Shown here: positions 5,255 through 6,270 of the stretch, one piece after another
How positions within the stretch are numbered: position 1 is the stretch's first letter
Layout of the letters: every line of letters begins with the position of its first letter
NCBI GenBank assembly: GCA_009698975.1
Contig: WLPB01000066.1
Coordinates: forward strand, 1 to 6,270
Length of the DNA: 6,270 bases
Reading direction: 5' to 3'
From: Actinomycetota bacterium
GTDB taxonomy: Bacteria > Actinomycetota > Actinomycetes > Nanopelagicales > Nanopelagicaceae
Position numbers and translations under genes: made by a program
Notes under the pieces: generated by a model
Seen by the model: the letters and a program-made list of their open reading frames with translations, nothing else
Database searches by the model: none
Told to the model about the DNA's origin: nothing

Positions 5255-6270
5255 ATGGCCCGCGAATACGCTCTGGAAATTGCTGAGATAAGCGCGACCC
5301 TAAAATCTATTGAGCAGGTTCTGGATTTACCGAAGCTCGAAAAGGAAGCCGCTGAACTGGAAGAGGCTGCCGGCGTTCCTAATCTCTGGGATGACCCAGA
5401 GGCGGCGCAAGCTGTCACAAGTAAGTTATCGCGCACGCAAGCGGTGATCTCAAAGCTCAAGGGGCTGCGCTCCCGTGTGAGTGATCTACCAATCCTCTTT
5501 GAACTCGCCGCAGATGAATCAGAGGGTTCCGCACTCGCTGATGCTGAAGGCGAACTAGATTCAACGAAGAAGGCAATCAGCGAACTTGAAGTTACTACTC
5601 TATTAAGTGGTGAGTATGACAACCGCGATGCGCTGATTACCATTCGATCTGAAGCTGGTGGAGTCGAGGCAGCTGACTGGGCGCAGATGCTCTATCGTAT
5701 GTACTTGCGCTACTGCGAACGTCACGAATTTAAGACTGATGTTCTTGAAACATCATATGCTGAAGAAGCGGGAATTAAGTCAGCAACCTTCCGCGTCAGT
5801 GCACCATATGCCTATGGAACTTTATCTGTAGAGCAAGGCACACATCGTTTGGTTCGCATCTCTCCCTTTGATTCTCAATCACGTCGCCACACTTCATTTG
5901 CCGGTGTTGAAGTTGTTCCTGTTGTAGAACAGAGTGATCACATTGAAATTGATGAGAAAGAAATTCGCGTTGATGTATATCGCTCATCAGGTCCTGGAGG
6001 GCAGGGCGTTAATACAACTGACTCTGCCGTGCGACTGACACATATTCCAACAGGCATAGTTGTCTCATGTCAGAACGAACGTTCACAGATTCAAAATAAA
6101 GCGACAGCGATGGCAGTGCTGCAATCAAAATTATTGGAACGTCGCCGCCAAGAAGAGCAGGCAAAAATAAATGCACTTAAGGGCGATAACAGCGGTTCAT
6201 GGGGCAATCAGATGCGCTCTTATGTTCTTGCGCCCTATCAAATGGTGAAAGATCTTCGTAATAATCACGA
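5255..6270 (+). CDS. prfB: Peptide chain release factor 2, 3' end missing
   Basis: Release factor 2 recognises UGA and UAA in the ribosomal A site and triggers release of the finished protein. The visible part is 338 residues, against about 365 for the full family, so some 30 residues lie beyond the window edge. The N-terminal helical domain spans about 1-110. The codon-reading tripeptide SPF is at 203-205 in [15 protein letters not shown]. The catalytic GGQ is at 248-250 in [10 protein letters not shown], followed by a typical [16 protein letters not shown] segment. The N-terminal coding region runs in one frame, with no in-frame UGA at the place where E. coli prfB has its programmed frameshift, so autoregulation by frameshifting is absent. 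In many actinobacteria prfB is followed by ftsE, ftsX and smpB; that cannot be seen here. It is an essential housekeeping gene and probably independent of the pilus genes. Confidence 0.97.
   Translation, partial: MAREYALEIAEISATLKSIEQVLDLPKLEKEAAELEEAAGVPNLWDDPEAAQAVTSKLSRTQAVISKLKGLRSRVSDLPILFELAADESEGSALADAEGELDSTKKAISELEVTTLLSGEYDNRDALITIRSEAGGVEAADWAQMLYRMYLRYCERHEFKTDVLETSYAEEAGIKSATFRVSAPYAYGTLSVEQGTHRLVRISPFDSQSRRHTSFAGVEVVPVVEQSDHIEIDEKEIRVDVYRSSGPGGQGVNTTDSAVRLTHIPTGIVVSCQNERSQIQNKATAMAVLQSKLLERRRQEEQAKINALKGDNSGSWGNQMRSYVLAPYQMVKDLRNNH

Noticed and set aside
5248..5643. 131-residue open frame on the minus strand, rich in Ser and Ala
   Set aside because: It lies wholly antisense to the conserved N-terminal half of prfB and its composition mirrors that gene's codons. 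There is no recognisable domain.
5796..5987. 63-residue minus-strand open frame
   Set aside because: It is antisense to the conserved SPF region of prfB and rich in His and Gln with no family likeness.
1..6270. CRISPR arrays, tRNA or rRNA genes, insertion sequences and phage genes
   Set aside because: I saw no spaced repeats, tRNA-like folds, transposase motifs or terminal inverted repeats. The window is almost fully occupied by ordinary genes.

Overview
The window looks like chromosomal DNA from a lower-GC actinobacterium. Three things point there: the TadA/TadB/TadC sequences have an actinobacterial flavour (TadA motifs GGTQAGKTT and EEVFEL), a pilus locus sits directly upstream of prfB, and two key start codons lie exactly 6 nt downstream of a TAnnnT -10 box, as on leaderless actinobacterial mRNAs. 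Codon use is mixed and moderately AT-rich. A streamlined freshwater lineage would fit, but that is inference, and no species can be named from the sequence.

Layout. Positions 15-392 (minus strand) encode a small four-helix membrane protein. Diverging from it is 391-867 (plus), a soluble protein with a badly degenerate GGDEF domain. The two likely start codons share one CCATGG palindrome. After an 85-nt gap with a probable leaderless promoter comes a tight plus-strand tad-type pilus operon: tadA ATPase (953-2017), tadB (2010-2747) and tadC (2744-3538). A 55-nt spacer follows, carrying the only strong Shine-Dalgarno sequence I noticed ahead of a gene here, and then an 80-residue pilin-like protein (3594-3836), two TadE-like minor pilins (3836-4192, 4189-4626) and a TadG-like protein (4607-5167). 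The operon genes overlap by 1 to 20 nt except at that spacer. After an 87-nt gap with another probable leaderless promoter, prfB (release factor 2) begins at 5255 and runs off the right edge.

How it fits together. TadA would power assembly through the inner-membrane platform TadB/TadC. The 80-residue protein is the best candidate for the main pilin subunit, and the TadE/TadG-like proteins would be minor pilins or pseudopilins. A prepilin peptidase, a TadZ/CpaE localisation ATPase, a secretin and a textbook Flp pilin are not in the window; a secretin is not expected in a single-membrane cell. The degenerate GGDEF protein is in a good position to be a regulator or localisation partner, but nothing in the sequence proves it.

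Assessment. The pilus locus is a recognisable actinobacterial Tad type and not a new system. The points most worth a second look are the dead GGDEF protein beside it, the shared palindromic start with interleaved promoters, and the unusual pilin processing site.
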